Shown here in pieces: positions 10,696 to 20,902 of a stretch of 64,000 nt of DNA (position 1 is its first letter; every line of letters begins with the position of its first letter). The notes under the pieces were generated by a model. The model had not been told where the DNA came from. It was given only the letters and a program-made list of their open reading frames with translations, and did not search any database. This DNA comes from Aaosphaeria pasadenensis (taxonomy: Eukaryota > Ascomycota > Dothideomycetes > Pleosporales): positions 1 to 64,000 of the forward strand of contig JAKLMB010000056.1 of NCBI GenBank assembly GCA_022813625.1. The letters are read 5' to 3'. The position numbers were made by a program, and so were the translations under genes.

Positions 10696-11570
10696 GATGC
10701 TAGAAAGGGCTTGGTATGGTCTTTTTGGTGTAAAGAGGTTCGACGTTTTGGATGTAGAAGGAGGGTGTAGACTTGACGTGGAGCCATATTTTATGCGTGT
10801 ACCCCAGCCTCATATAGTCGGTTGTTACGGTAGTGTTTCGTATCGCATAGATAGCTATCACCGAAGGAGTATCGAACCTCCGCGGCAAACGATTGCTGGA
10901 AGCATTGCAGGGACTAAGTAAGACTCCGATGTTAATAAAAGACATGTATGAATCCTTGGAGATTGGAAATCCTTCGGGAAACAAAAGATTTAACCGCAAA
11001 GAACACGGAGTTAGAGGAAATAGCTTCTGCATTATACTAGGGCAATAGATACACCGCTGCTGACATTGGGTTGCAAGTACCTTCGTATCTCTTGGTTTCT
11101 TTCACTAGCACCTGTGCAAACATGCGAAAAGTTCAATCACGTCTTTAAAGGTGAAGGTACTCGATAGAATTCGAGCAAATAACCATTCTAAATCCATAGC
11201 GTGTCCTATGACCGATATTGATTGCAAAAGTTTTGTAGCTTTCCAAGCCTGTAGTCATTTTCTCATCTACAATGCTTCAGTGTAGGACGTTGAAGTACAC
11301 GGTGCGTGATTTACAAAAAGGCAAATCGTCCTCAACATGGTCTTGGTAGTCCTCTTGCAAGGATTCGCGGGAAACAGGCTCTGTTCCTTGCCCTGATCTA
11401 CGGCATGTACATGTTCTCCATCGCGATCAGGGAAATTCATGCTCTTGGCTGGGAGGTTCGGGTAGTGAATCATGTCAGGACCAATACTATTTACATTCAT
11501 TATGCCTCTGGACAATCTTAGACATAAATATCACAGTCCTTTCATTCGTTTCTCTCGTCCCATAATAACG
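10696..11570. other. Intergenic; possible short membrane-protein relic near 11330-11450
   Basis: A plus frame around 11330-11450 reads GKQALFLALIYGMYMFSIA, which is like a membrane segment, but it is bounded by unrelated sequence and has no family match I can name. Minus frames across 10700-11032 overlap the promoter of the peptide gene and look like chance. The right end is the UstYa promoter. Confidence 0.4.
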
Positions 11571-12556
11571 ATGTCGTACAACGAAATCGAGCAAGAATGT
11601 CTGCTGGACGGAAAAAGCAGCCACGAAAGCTTGCCTCCAGCTATCCATTTCTCGAACTTATCACATTCACCTATTTTAGCCTATACACTATTGCTGTATG
11701 CAAGTATCTGCACCTTGTTATTAGCATGGAGCTCTTGGAGCTTGTTCCATTCGAAAGCGATACCGTATTGTATTTCTATCACTTTAGTATCTAGATGAAC
11801 ATAATACTGACCTTCTAACAGCACCGGCGAATCCATTTATCTATAATGAGATACGAAATGTTCATGCCGAAATGGGTACTCTGTTTTCTCAAGAGCCATC
11901 GCCAGCTCATAACAAAGCTTGGGAAGATCTACTTGCACGTACGTACACTACAGAGACATCTACAACAAGCCACTGATCATGAAGCCATGCACCTGTGGGC
12001 TACAAGGCACGAGCTTGAAGAATCTAACGACAGCCCCGATGATCGCTTGGTTTTAGTCAAGACAGTTCCAGGCGGAGTAGGTAACGGCCGCTGGACCAGC
12101 GGGGACTATCTTGCCACATTAGGCATCTATCATGAACTACACTGTCTTGTAAGTAGATGCTTGTCTTGTTGGAATATGACTTGCCATTGGGCTAACGGCT
12201 ATGACAAGAGACGGATCTACTGGCACTTCTACCCAGATGTTTACTTTGTGAACATGACCAGCAACGCAAAAGAGGAAGAGAGAGCACATGCAAGTAAGCA
12301 ACTAGTTATGGCACCAATTGAAAGGGCTTTACTTACATTTACAGGACACTGTATTGACACTGTTCGCCAGTCTCTGATGTGTTCTCCAAACCTTGGGCTA
12401 TACTCATTCAAGTGGATGGGTGACAATGTCAAACCTGCACTAAAAACGGGTGCACGAAGAACATGTGTAAAATGGGATCCTCTTCATGAATGGGCAAACT
12501 CTAGAGCTACTGGGTGGAACCCACTGGTGTGGAAACCGAAAAATATAACCAAGTAG
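11571..12556 (+). CDS. UstYa-like (DUF3328) oxidative-modification protein
   Basis: UstYa-family proteins act in fungal peptide (RiPP) and other secondary-metabolite pathways, where members oxidise or cyclise peptide side chains. Four introns are inferred. The first runs 11770-11821 (GTATTT..TAACAG), giving AIPYSPANPFIYNEIR. The others lie near 11939-11981, 12150-12210 and 12293-12344. The N-terminus has a single membrane segment (ILAYTLLLYASICTLLLAW, about residues 35-55). Then come the linker block AWEDLL and both family signatures: YHELHCL (HxxHC-type) and, one exon later, HCIDTVRQSLMC. The FYPDVYFVNMT block between them matches the usual Y-P-x-x-Y segment. It is complete and ends in a basic tail. 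Neighbours are a GNAT gene on each side, a secreted peptide gene and an O-methyltransferase, but no tyrosinase and no Kex2-repeat precursor. Confidence 0.85.
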
Positions 12557-13091
12557 AATGAGTGTAGGGCTACAATCATGGGCAGCTGGCACATGTCCAG
12601 CAATGCGCGACCGCTTGCATCCAGTCCATACATAGGTGACCCCGTGTACCTTATCTCAGTCTCGGAATTCAATCTTACTGCATACGTCACGCATGCGCGT
12701 TCATTGTGTACTATACACATAACACAACTGATGCCAAGAGTAATTCCCTCCATTGCAGGACTGTCGAAATACATTTCGCTGCGGATCATATTCCATGAAG
12801 ATCCCATTTCTGCACCTTCTTAATTAGTACTCAGACCCGATGCGCGGGATTTATATCATACAAACAGCAGACGTGAGGCACAGTATGCGGGGTTACCCGT
12901 GTTAATTGTCCAGCTTATGAGATGTCTCAGTCCGGCCAGTGGTGGTTGCGCGAACAACCTGTCTTGACCGTGACGCAAATCTAGTTGAACTATTAATCCT
13001 TTAGGGATCTACATTTCCCTCATTTCTCCCTCTTCAGTTTCCCTCATTTCTCTCTCTTCAGTATAACACAATTTTACAATAATCTTCTTCT
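12557..13091. promoter_or_regulatory. Intergenic with CT-rich promoter tract
   Basis: No gene is recognised here. Bases 13014-13061 are a 24-bp tandem duplication, TTTCCCTCATTTCT-type, with one mismatch. It forms a pyrimidine-rich tract 30-80 bases before the acetyltransferase ATG, as is common in fungal core promoters. Confidence 0.6.
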
Positions 13092-13881
13092 ATGATAGCC
13101 ATGAGTTACGAGATACTACCAATTGTTAAAGGGGACTTTAAATACTTCATTCCTCCTTTGTTCAGGTCCATGGGTCTTGCCCACTTTGTTGCGACTCTAT
13201 GGCCTGACAACCAAACTGACCAAGGCCAGCAACGTGCAATTGAAAGATTCATGGCAGAGATGTAAGAGTCAAAGCATATGAACTGCCAAATGCCGTTAAT
13301 CGCCAACATAGGGACGATCATCCTGGGATCAGGTGGATCAAAGCCGTGGATAGCACAGCCGCCGAAGCAGACGGTAGCCCCAAGATTGTGGGAATTGCAC
13401 AGTGGGCTATTTTCGAGGCCGACAAAACCTACCATGAGGTCCCTCACTACGCCCCCGGAGATCTCTGGCCCAATAAACTAGAGAAGGACTATGCAATCCA
13501 CCTGTGGGAGAGCTACATTCAGCCGAGGCGGGAGGCACTCCGGAGAGAGAACCTTCCGGTTGTCAGTAAGCAACTCTTGTTGACCAAGCCTTCCCACGAT
13601 GATTTACCTGACGTCCCTAAGACTTGCAAATCCTGTGCGTGTGGCCTGAGCATCGGAAACATGGAGCTGGAGGTCAGCTCGTAGATTGGGGCAATAGGTT
13701 AGCTGACGAAATGAATGCCCAATGCATCGTGGAGGCATCGGGAATGGGCCAGCCACTTTACGAGAAATTCGGGTATGAAGTGAAGGAACGCGTCAGACTC
13801 AAGGATGATGCAAAATTCAATGATAGAATGGATGGTAAAATCCACATCTTTATGGCGAGACCGAGGCGAGAACTTATCTAA
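13092..13881 (+). CDS. GNAT-family N-acetyltransferase (paralogue 2)
   Basis: A paralogue of the gene at 9114, with the same domain order and an intron at the same place (directly after LPVV versus LPIV). Intron 1 starts at about 13263 (GTAAGA, ends CATAG) and intron 2 at about 13567 (GTAAGC, ends CTAAG). The spliced protein reads MSYEILPIVKGDF.., VGIAQWAIFE, then the acetyl-CoA loop VWPEHRKHGAG followed by WGNRLADE, then motif B PLYEKFGYEVKERV and the tail MARPRRELI. Two in-frame ATGs (13092 and 13101) are possible starts. The acceptor substrate is unknown. It lies between the UstYa-like gene and the methyltransferase on the same strand, so a tailoring role in one pathway is possible but not shown. 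Confidence 0.82.
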
Positions 13882-14284
13882 CTATTAACTACCACTCCGT
13901 CGGTTGTCGTTTGTCTCGCGCGTGGGTTGCCAAACCTTGAGAGGTGGCACAATACAAAGCGGCACAATTGTTTCGAGGCGTAGCATCTGCTGTGACCCCG
14001 AAAATTCGAGAGACATTATTGCTCCAACTTCTATTATATAGCATAAGCAGAATGCTGAACACAAAGGAAGTGAAGAGGTAGATTTTCACATTTCCTCTGC
14101 AAATCTTGAAACGCGATTTTACTTCTGAATCATCAATTTTTGTGTCAGACAAACTCAGCAAGACTACCAACCACACTGTGACACACGCGGGACTAAATTT
14201 ACTACTCGCTTTACCATTCCCTCCGACTCATCGTTACTCTTGGCTCGACAAACTTTTGGCAATCTCCTGTTTTTGTTGCTGAAT
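13882..14284. other. Intergenic, promoter of the methyltransferase
   Basis: A minus frame over 13889-14176 has no motif and covers the expected promoter. Nothing else is recognised. Confidence 0.5.
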
Positions 14285-15803
14285 ATGGCGTCGCGCAATC
14301 TCTGCCCCAGGATTGTTGAGTTAGCTACTCGAATAAGTAGCTCGGTTGCTCAGTTGCACGAACATCTCTCAGCGCAGGGCGTGGTGACCCCGTCCTTTGC
14401 CGAGGACAATCCGAACAACCTCCCCGCTAATGTTGCCCATCTTCAAGATGCCATCCTAGACGCAACTGCCGAACTACATGAACTACTTCTGGATCCCCTT
14501 GCCCTGATCTCTAAGTTTGCTGCGGTATGAATTTCCCGCATCTGCGTAACGAATTTCAGGAACTGATAACCCCAGATCTCGAACCTAGTCAGCATTGATG
14601 CACTCTGTCGTTATGAAATTCCAAGCATGATACCCTCGGGCAGTCAAATAACGTTTGATGAGATATCTAAAAGAACTGGCCTTGAGAAGTCGGTTGTCAG
14701 GCGCCTTCTTCGGCATGCGATGTCTATGCGTATCTTTAGCGAGCCGGAGCCCGAGGTAGTAGTACATACAAAGATATCTAAGTTCCTCATGGTCCAGCAC
14801 ATTAATAGCTGGGTCAAGTTTGAGAGTATGGAAACTTGGCCGGCAACTACCAGGGTAAGTTGAAGTCTACGCTACACCGACTCAAAAGAAATGTGCTGAC
14901 CTGTTTCGTTGGCACAGATCGTAGATGCGATTCAAAAATGGCCAAACTCCGAAGAAATCAATGAGACTGTTAGTTTTCTTCATGGACTTCTTGCCAACGC
15001 TAGTCTGTTTGATGCAATTACAGTCCTTGCTAATCTGCACAGGGTTTCTCGCTGTCGAACAACAACAAATCGGTTCAGCAGATCGTTTCTTCAGATCCTG
15101 AGCGAGCAATGCGCTTTTTATCTGGAATGCAAGCCATAAATTATGTTCCAGGTTACGCCATCGAAAACGTTTCCGAGGCCTATGATTGGAAATCCCTAGG
15201 AGATGCGTGCATCGTTCATGTTGGTGGATCTCGAGGTGAAGTCGCCATAGACCTGGCGAAAAAGTTTAAAAATATCAAGCTAGTTGTCCAAGATTCGCCA
15301 AGTATCATCCAAGGCGCAAAAGAACAGGTCCCCGAGGAATTGAAAAGTCGCATCGACTTCATGGCTCATGAAACGTTCGAAACTCAGACGCTGAAGGCAC
15401 ATGTCTATTTTTTCCGCATGATATTCCGCAATTTGGGTGATAAGAACGCCGTCCAAGTCCTGAAGGCACTGATCCCGGTCCTCCAACCTGGAGTACAGAT
15501 ACTCATCCAGGATGTATGTATGCCAGAGCCAGGAGTTCTTCCATTATGGAGAGATCGAGCTTCCAGGTAAGACATTTCATTGGGCACAAGAAGCTAAGCG
15601 CTTGCTAACGAATAATTTTCAGGTCAGTAGATCTAGCTCTAAAATGCTTCTCCAATGGTCGTGAAAGATACCTAGACGAATGGAAAGCTCTCCTCAGTTC
15701 AGCAGATGATAGATTTGCTCTTCATAGGGTATATGTGCCCAAAGAGTCCCTGTTGGGTATCTTGGAGGTTCATTGGGATGTGTCTGGTGTTGGAGAAGAC
15801 TGA
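14285..15803 (+). CDS. O-methyltransferase, plant-type family 2, atypical catalytic site
   Basis: A SAM-dependent methyltransferase of the class common in fungal secondary metabolism. Introns start at about 14526 (ends CCCAG), 14855 (GTAAGT..GCACAG), 14992 (GTTAGT..GCACAG) and 15568 (GTAAGA..TTTCAG). An N-terminal dimerisation/winged-helix part (SQITFDEISKRTGLEKSVVRRLLRH) precedes the SAM fold: HVGGSRGEVAIDLAKKF is the glycine-rich loop, VVQDSP and DFMAHETFE follow. In active members the segment RMIxHxWxD supplies the catalytic His. Here it reads RMIFRNLGDK, with Arg at that position. The C-terminal SVDLALKCFSNGRER..EW is intact. The protein may be catalytically altered or non-methylating. 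The nearest neighbours upstream are the GNAT and UstYa-like genes. Confidence 0.82.
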
Positions 15804-17039
15804 ACGAATATCAGCTGTGAAATGACAGATCACAGATTCTAATTGGCTCGGTAATCTCAAATTGATTCAGAACCTTGCTGATTCGATTTCCTAGTTCGGC
15901 GTGTTTCTTTTCTTGCTTAAATCATGCCTGTAGACATTCTAGTCATATGAAATGTGAGTCACCGTTTACTCGAGGGTGAAGGCCATAACAGCCTATACCT
16001 CAACAACGATTATAAGTGAGTCAATATAAGGCGACATACCTTTCGTCGCGGCCGGCCTCAGAGATGAAATGTCCCATCCCCTTCAATTCAGATGGGATCT
16101 TATACGTGATTGCTTCGTCGGACAGGGCACAATGTCTTTTAGCATCCTTAGTGTTAACGCTTTCATCTCCTCTGGTGAAGGTTTCAAAAGGCAGGTCATC
16201 GACTATACAATATTTGCGTGCTGCATTTCCCGCTAGAATTTGTCGGCCCACACACCCGACGATATTGTGTACCATATATTACTTCTTGAAGTAGTCCTAT
16301 TTATAGCGATTAACGGTCAGTTGTATGTTGCCTTCACTAATACTAGCGTAGAAGTAGTTAGTCGAACACTTCCATTTCAAGGTCGTCAGTGAAATCACCA
16401 TGCTGACGATTTTACTCCAGGTCACAGAAACTCCAGCCGATCAAGTAGCATACGGTGTTGATGCGCATCTGGCGGAAATTAAATGCAACTAAGTAGAGGT
16501 AAAGTCAACGACTGTATGCAGATGCATATTGCCTTACCCAGCCATAAGCACAATACTTCTAGGAATCGAAGGGTGAACAAACGAACCGGTTAACATTGCT
16601 ACGCACTCTATCCGACAACATCATTTCATCGCTACTCAAGAATAGACATGTAGCAGACTGACATCGTGAGATAATATACTACAGTAACTTATAGATTCCA
16701 AACATTTTTCGATCGCAACGATCGATGAAACCCGACAACGGTACTGCGCTGCAACAGCAACGCAACCTGGCTTAGACGATCCTACATCAGGTTGCAGCCG
16801 AAGGATGTTATGCCTGCAATATTTATATTAGCCTAGGCCGCTATATTACCATTTAACTCAACGGCGTATCTTGCGCTACATCTAGACTGCACTGAATTTT
16901 CATTTCGCTGATGTCGTTTGCCTTCTCGTTAATCTGAATAGAGGGCGAGGCTTGGGAGAGTTTGCGCAATCTGTGACACTTAAGATCCGTAGATCCACTT
17001 CAGGCAAGCTGACCTCTACGCAAAGAATCCGTTGCCATA
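15804..17039. other. Intergenic between methyltransferase and secreted protein
   Basis: About 1.2 kb. The only item worth marking is a minus-strand 84-codon frame (16275-16021), listed separately. The right end is the promoter of the secreted-protein gene. No repeats or RNA genes were recognised. Confidence 0.5.
16021..16275 (-). CDS. Possible small orphan protein (84 residues)
   Basis: An ATG-initiated single-exon frame, MVHNIVGCVGRQIL to DERYVALY, hydrophilic and without signal peptide or membrane segment. It has three cysteines and a protein-like mix of residues but no domain I recognise. A TATAAATA box lies at 16305-16298, only about 25 bases before the ATG, which is too close for a normal transcript leader. 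It may be a chance frame. Confidence 0.25.
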   Translation of the reverse strand: MVHNIVGCVGRQILAGNAARKYCIVDDLPFETFTRGDESVNTKDAKRHCALSDEAITYKIPSELKGMGHFISEAGRDERYVALY

Positions 17040-17615
17040 ATGCGAAGTTTCACTCTTCTCTCTACTTTGATCGCGGCCTCCCAGGCCCAAATGACTTGGC
17101 CCATCCACGGTTGTCCTTGGGTCACAGAAACAACTTCGATCACCAACTTTACACTATTCCACAGCGCTTCTATCGACAGCGATCCGGACTATGTATCGTG
17201 GCAAGTCCCGGCCTACGACATGATATGTACCCTCACCAGCCAATCCAATACCGGCAAAGTAACACCAATCGGCAAGCCAAAAACTACGACTGTTGTGCCA
17301 TGCAATTTGTATAAAGATGAATCCGCAGCATCTAGGTTTTACGTTTCAGAGGACGAAGGGTCTGGTAGTAATGCGACAATCCGATTCGTATACTATGCTC
17401 AGTGTGCGGCAAGCCGGTATGCCATCTACTACGAGGCAGGATTTCCACAATCATGTGTTGAGGGAGAGAAGGGTGTTACCTGTGTCCCAAGTGGAAATAC
17501 CACAGCTTGGGCTGTCCAACAGTATTGGCTTGCTCCTATAGGAGGCATGCCACCCCCACCACCCGCATCCGGTCCGGGTTCGGGAGGACCGCCAAAGCCA
17601 ACATATGCAGTTTGA
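17040..17615 (+). CDS. Secreted Cys-containing protein with Pro-rich tail
   Basis: An intronless gene of 191 residues. The N-terminus MRSFTLLSTLIAASQAQ is a signal peptide likely cut after SQA. The mature part has six cysteines (in GCPW, MIC, VPC, AQC, QSC and TC contexts), enough for three disulfides, and three N-glycosylation sequons (NFT, NAT, NTT). It ends in a low-complexity PPPPPASGPGSGG tail. I do not recognise a family. Composition and size suit a cell-surface or apoplastic protein. An overlapping frame starting at 16952 lacks an ATG and is a shadow. Confidence 0.75.
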   Translation: MRSFTLLSTLIAASQAQMTWPIHGCPWVTETTSITNFTLFHSASIDSDPDYVSWQVPAYDMICTLTSQSNTGKVTPIGKPKTTTVVPCNLYKDESAASRFYVSEDEGSGSNATIRFVYYAQCAASRYAIYYEAGFPQSCVEGEKGVTCVPSGNTTAWAVQQYWLAPIGGMPPPPPASGPGSGGPPKPTYAV

Positions 17616-19644
17616 GATGGTCGTTCTGGCCAATGAATGCTTACAATGTTTTCAATCTTATATGATGAAATTCGTTTGAACAAGTTTCAAAGACTACAAG
17701 AGAGGCAAAATGAATATTCTGATGGTTTATAGTAGTTCTGTTTCAATACTTGTTTTTGCACTGTATATCAGCTGGAAATCTTGCGCGTACTTGTAGATGG
17801 CAATACAACGATAATCAACTACATATAGGTAATAGGAATCAGAACATTGTGAGAATATATACCATGTATCAAAATATTCAAGTAACACGCTCCCCATTTC
17901 GGAGCAAATTCATCTTCTCCAGCTTGCATGTCTTCCCTTCAGGGATGCAGCACTACGATAGGGGATTCGCAACTGAGGAGCTGAGCAAGCTCTCCCTTTC
18001 CGGAAGGAAGCTTTCCTCTGTGCCACTGACCTGGATCAAAACGTTGGAGAGAATTACGAGGTTTACTAGAGGGAGGGTAGTGAATGAGAGCGGTAGGCTG
18101 CAGCTACCACCGTAAAGCACGAAATTGAATCAGCGGCAAAGAGAACACCAAATTCACCATGTATATTCTGATGATGGGGCATATCGGTATTCGGACATTC
18201 GAAAAGCACCATCTTCGCAGTCCTGCTACAGTCCATACATAACCTGTTGTTCGTAGCACCAGGCAGCAGCATGCACTGATACGAGCAGCCTGTAGGATGG
18301 GCCTCACAATCGATATCAGGCGGCCGGTATGACTGACAGCCGAACAATTTGCGTCAGTAAGCGGATTGCCGGTCAACCGCAATCAAATTTGGCCGGTGAG
18401 AGTGACAGAAACGCAAGCTGGAAAAGTGTGCAAGATCGCACTCGCAACAGCTGGCATTCAAGTGGGAAATCAACCGAGAGATGTAGCGCCAGCGACGCCA
18501 CACCCTGCAAGACTTGAGGCGTCGAGAACCATTTTGCTGACGTAGAATCTCCCGGCGATGCTATGGGACCGGAAATGAAGAAACTGCGAACGACCCATCA
18601 GGAGAGGCGCCGAAAGCGGAATTTAGCCATCGCAGCAGTACTATCCATTGTATCGTAGCATAATGCGGGTCGGGAGAGGGTAGGGTGGTGCATTATCGGA
18701 CCAAGCAATTGCGCGACTGTGTTGTAGCGTCGGGCAAACAAAGCATTATAACAGCCTTTAAATTGCCGGTAAACAGAAGAGGCCAAGACAAGGCGCTGTT
18801 CGCTTGGGCGAAAGCCGAGCGTCGCCTATGCGTATTTCCATCTCAATGGATCTCTGTAAAAGACATGTCTTAGAGAACCAGATTCGTTCTCCTGTGGTCT
18901 TTACATTCTTAAAAAGACTTAGCTAGATGGGAGATGCACGTGAAGCAGCATACCTTCAGAACACACAGCAACATCTAGTTACTGTCTCAAATTCTTGGAA
19001 TCACCACTTGTTTGCAAGTTACTTGCTTGCCAATGTGTGCACACATGTAAGTGATGTAAATCAAACTGTATAGAAACTCTTAGCAAAAAGCGAACATTCA
19101 TTGAGGTAAAAGTAATGGAAGAGGGAGTCAGATTGTATAATCTACTGCGTTCTTTGCGGAGCAATAAGACAAACCCAGAGAAAATCATGAACGCGCCTCT
19201 TGGCAACCAGAAGATTATCACAACGACCTTGTCTTTTAGTTCAAAACTCCAAGTCACCTACAAACTTGGCATTGAATTGTGCACAGGACCGGCGTCGTAG
19301 AGTAGGTCTGACAACGTCGCATAAAGCATCGTGACTTGAGGCATATTTCAAGGCAGATTCTTTTATATCTCAGCAACGGGGTTTACAGGAAATTAACCGA
19401 GAGTTATTATGCATGTCACCTTCTTCACCGACTCCGACAAATGTAGTGAGCCTTGGATATAGACACACAGTTTTGTATGAACTGTATGAAACTGCCTACG
19501 TGAACAGTAATTCCAAAGTTGAATGGAATACATATAAAAGGCAAAGGATCGCACGGATTGAAAAGATACTGTGTAGATTATTCAAACCTAGACAATCATC
19601 CATCGATAATAAGATTGTTTCTTTCAAACAACGATTTCGGGAAA
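17616..19644. other. Two-kilobase gene-poor stretch
   Basis: Many short frames, none convincing. Bases 18341-18160 on the minus strand contain a Cys-rich open run (listed separately). Near the right end TATAAAAG (19533-19540) is a TATA-like box about 105 bases before the next gene's ATG. Confidence 0.45.
18160..18341 (-). other. Cys-rich open run, possible exon of an unrecognised gene
   Basis: The minus frame reads YRPPDIDCEAHPTGCSYQC, then MLLPGATNNRLCMDC, about seven cysteines in sixty residues. It is preceded by a plausible intron 3' end (CTTACTGAC branch, GCTGTCAG acceptor) near 18342. No matching first exon with a clear ATG could be fixed upstream. It may be a relic or a single exon of a small protein. 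Confidence 0.25.
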
Positions 19645-20354
19645 ATGCTCTTCATTTCCAACGCCGTTCTCTTGCTGTCCTCTCTGGCCCCTCTGGTTTC
19701 TCAGGTAAAATGCACACCCATATTCGTAGCATATGTATGGTATTGGATACATGGATCTGACTACTTACTTGATAGGCTGCAGTAGTAAATCCCTTCTCTG
19801 GATATACGGTTGTTTCTCCCAAGTGGAGGGTTGAGCTATCACCCGGACAATTCGAAATATTCAATGGCACAATGGAGGAAGAGATCACTCAGGCCAAAGT
19901 GATCAATCCAGATTTCGAAGTCGTGATTGAGAAGCGTGATTTCCTTATGGATCGCGACGTTGCGTTAGGTCGCCGCAGCAACGTGATATGCGGTCAACAA
20001 CCGTCAAATGCCCTGAAGTCCCGTATTGAACAGAATATTGCTGAGCTCAGGACCCGAGGCGCAAATGTGTTGGCTTACCTTGGGGGTCGACAGTGCACTC
20101 GTCTGCTGTGTACGTCGGGTTCGGCCAATCACTTCTGCAACGATGTAAGTTAGTCATGTTATCAAGAGATACAAACTCCCGGTACTAAAAAATGCCTCGT
20201 GTAGAATGCAAGTCCTATAGCAATAACATGGAAAGATATTGCAGACAGTATTCAGCATGGCGTAAACTCCTGCGCTGCAACTATCGATTGGTTCTCGGCT
20301 CATAACTTCCAAGACGGGGGTTGGACCACATTATCCCGTGGCGACGACTGTTAG
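19645..20354 (+). CDS. Secreted protein with candidate prodomain and six cysteines
   Basis: Three exons. Exon 1 (19645-19704) encodes the signal peptide MLFISNAVLLLSSLAPLVSQ. Intron 1 is GTAAAA..TGATAG and intron 2 GTAAGT..GTGTAG (about 20144-20203). The second exon gives NPFSGYTVVSPKWRVELSPG, a Glu-rich stretch, then ALGRRSN, a dibasic site where Kex2 could cut. After it lie all six cysteines (VICGQ, QCTR, LLC, HFCND, NSC, DDC) up to the final Cys-stop. The layout of signal, acidic prodomain, dibasic site and disulfide-rich mature part suggests an exported processed protein of about 110 residues. I do not recognise the family. Intron removal keeps the frame throughout, so the gene looks intact. 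Confidence 0.72.
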
Positions 20355-20902
20355 GTGAGAAGTGTTTTGAACGTCACGGACAGCCTTGATGGAAGCTTAT
20401 GTCTAAATTTCCACCTGGCTTAGCCAGATTCACATTACGTAAGTAGGTCTGTACCTAGCTTTTATAGTAATTCACTTTTCACTTATAGTATTGGATTTTT
20501 TGATTTGAGCCTATAATCTCAACGAACTTGATTAAACTTGTATCTTTAACCAGAGATCTAGAACTGTAGCCTTGCGATGTTGCTCGTTGCAAGATAGCAT
20601 GTTATACTATAGCTTGGTAGCTGACAATTCTATACGCTCATTTTGTTGCAGCACTCCCTGATTGAAGATCACTTGAAAAGCTACTTTAGGGAAAGTACCA
20701 CTGAACACTGCAATACCGCGATGAAACGTCAAAGCATACTAGAGAACTGGAATAGTATCATTCAAAATCGGGCTGGCGTTTTAAAAAAAACATATCAATA
20801 ACCAGGGAATCAACTACGGCAGTGCCATTTCCTACTTCTAGTTCAAGAAGACCCAGCATCGGAGGGGTCCTGTGCAACTCTGTCGCTAGAACGCGCATAC
20901 GC
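20355..20902. other. Intergenic between convergent genes
   Basis: AT-rich 3' flanks of the secreted-protein gene (plus) and the saponin-hydrolase-like gene (minus). No gene or repeat is recognised. Confidence 0.55.

Noticed and set aside
10700..11032. Minus frame of 110 codons upstream of the small peptide gene
   Set aside because: It covers the expected promoter, has no domain or signal peptide, and overlaps an equally long plus frame.
9114..15803. A classical dikaritin (ustiloxin-type) RiPP cluster
   Set aside because: Only one UstYa-like gene is present, with no tyrosinase, and no precursor with repeated Kex2-flanked cores was found. The small peptide has no dibasic site.
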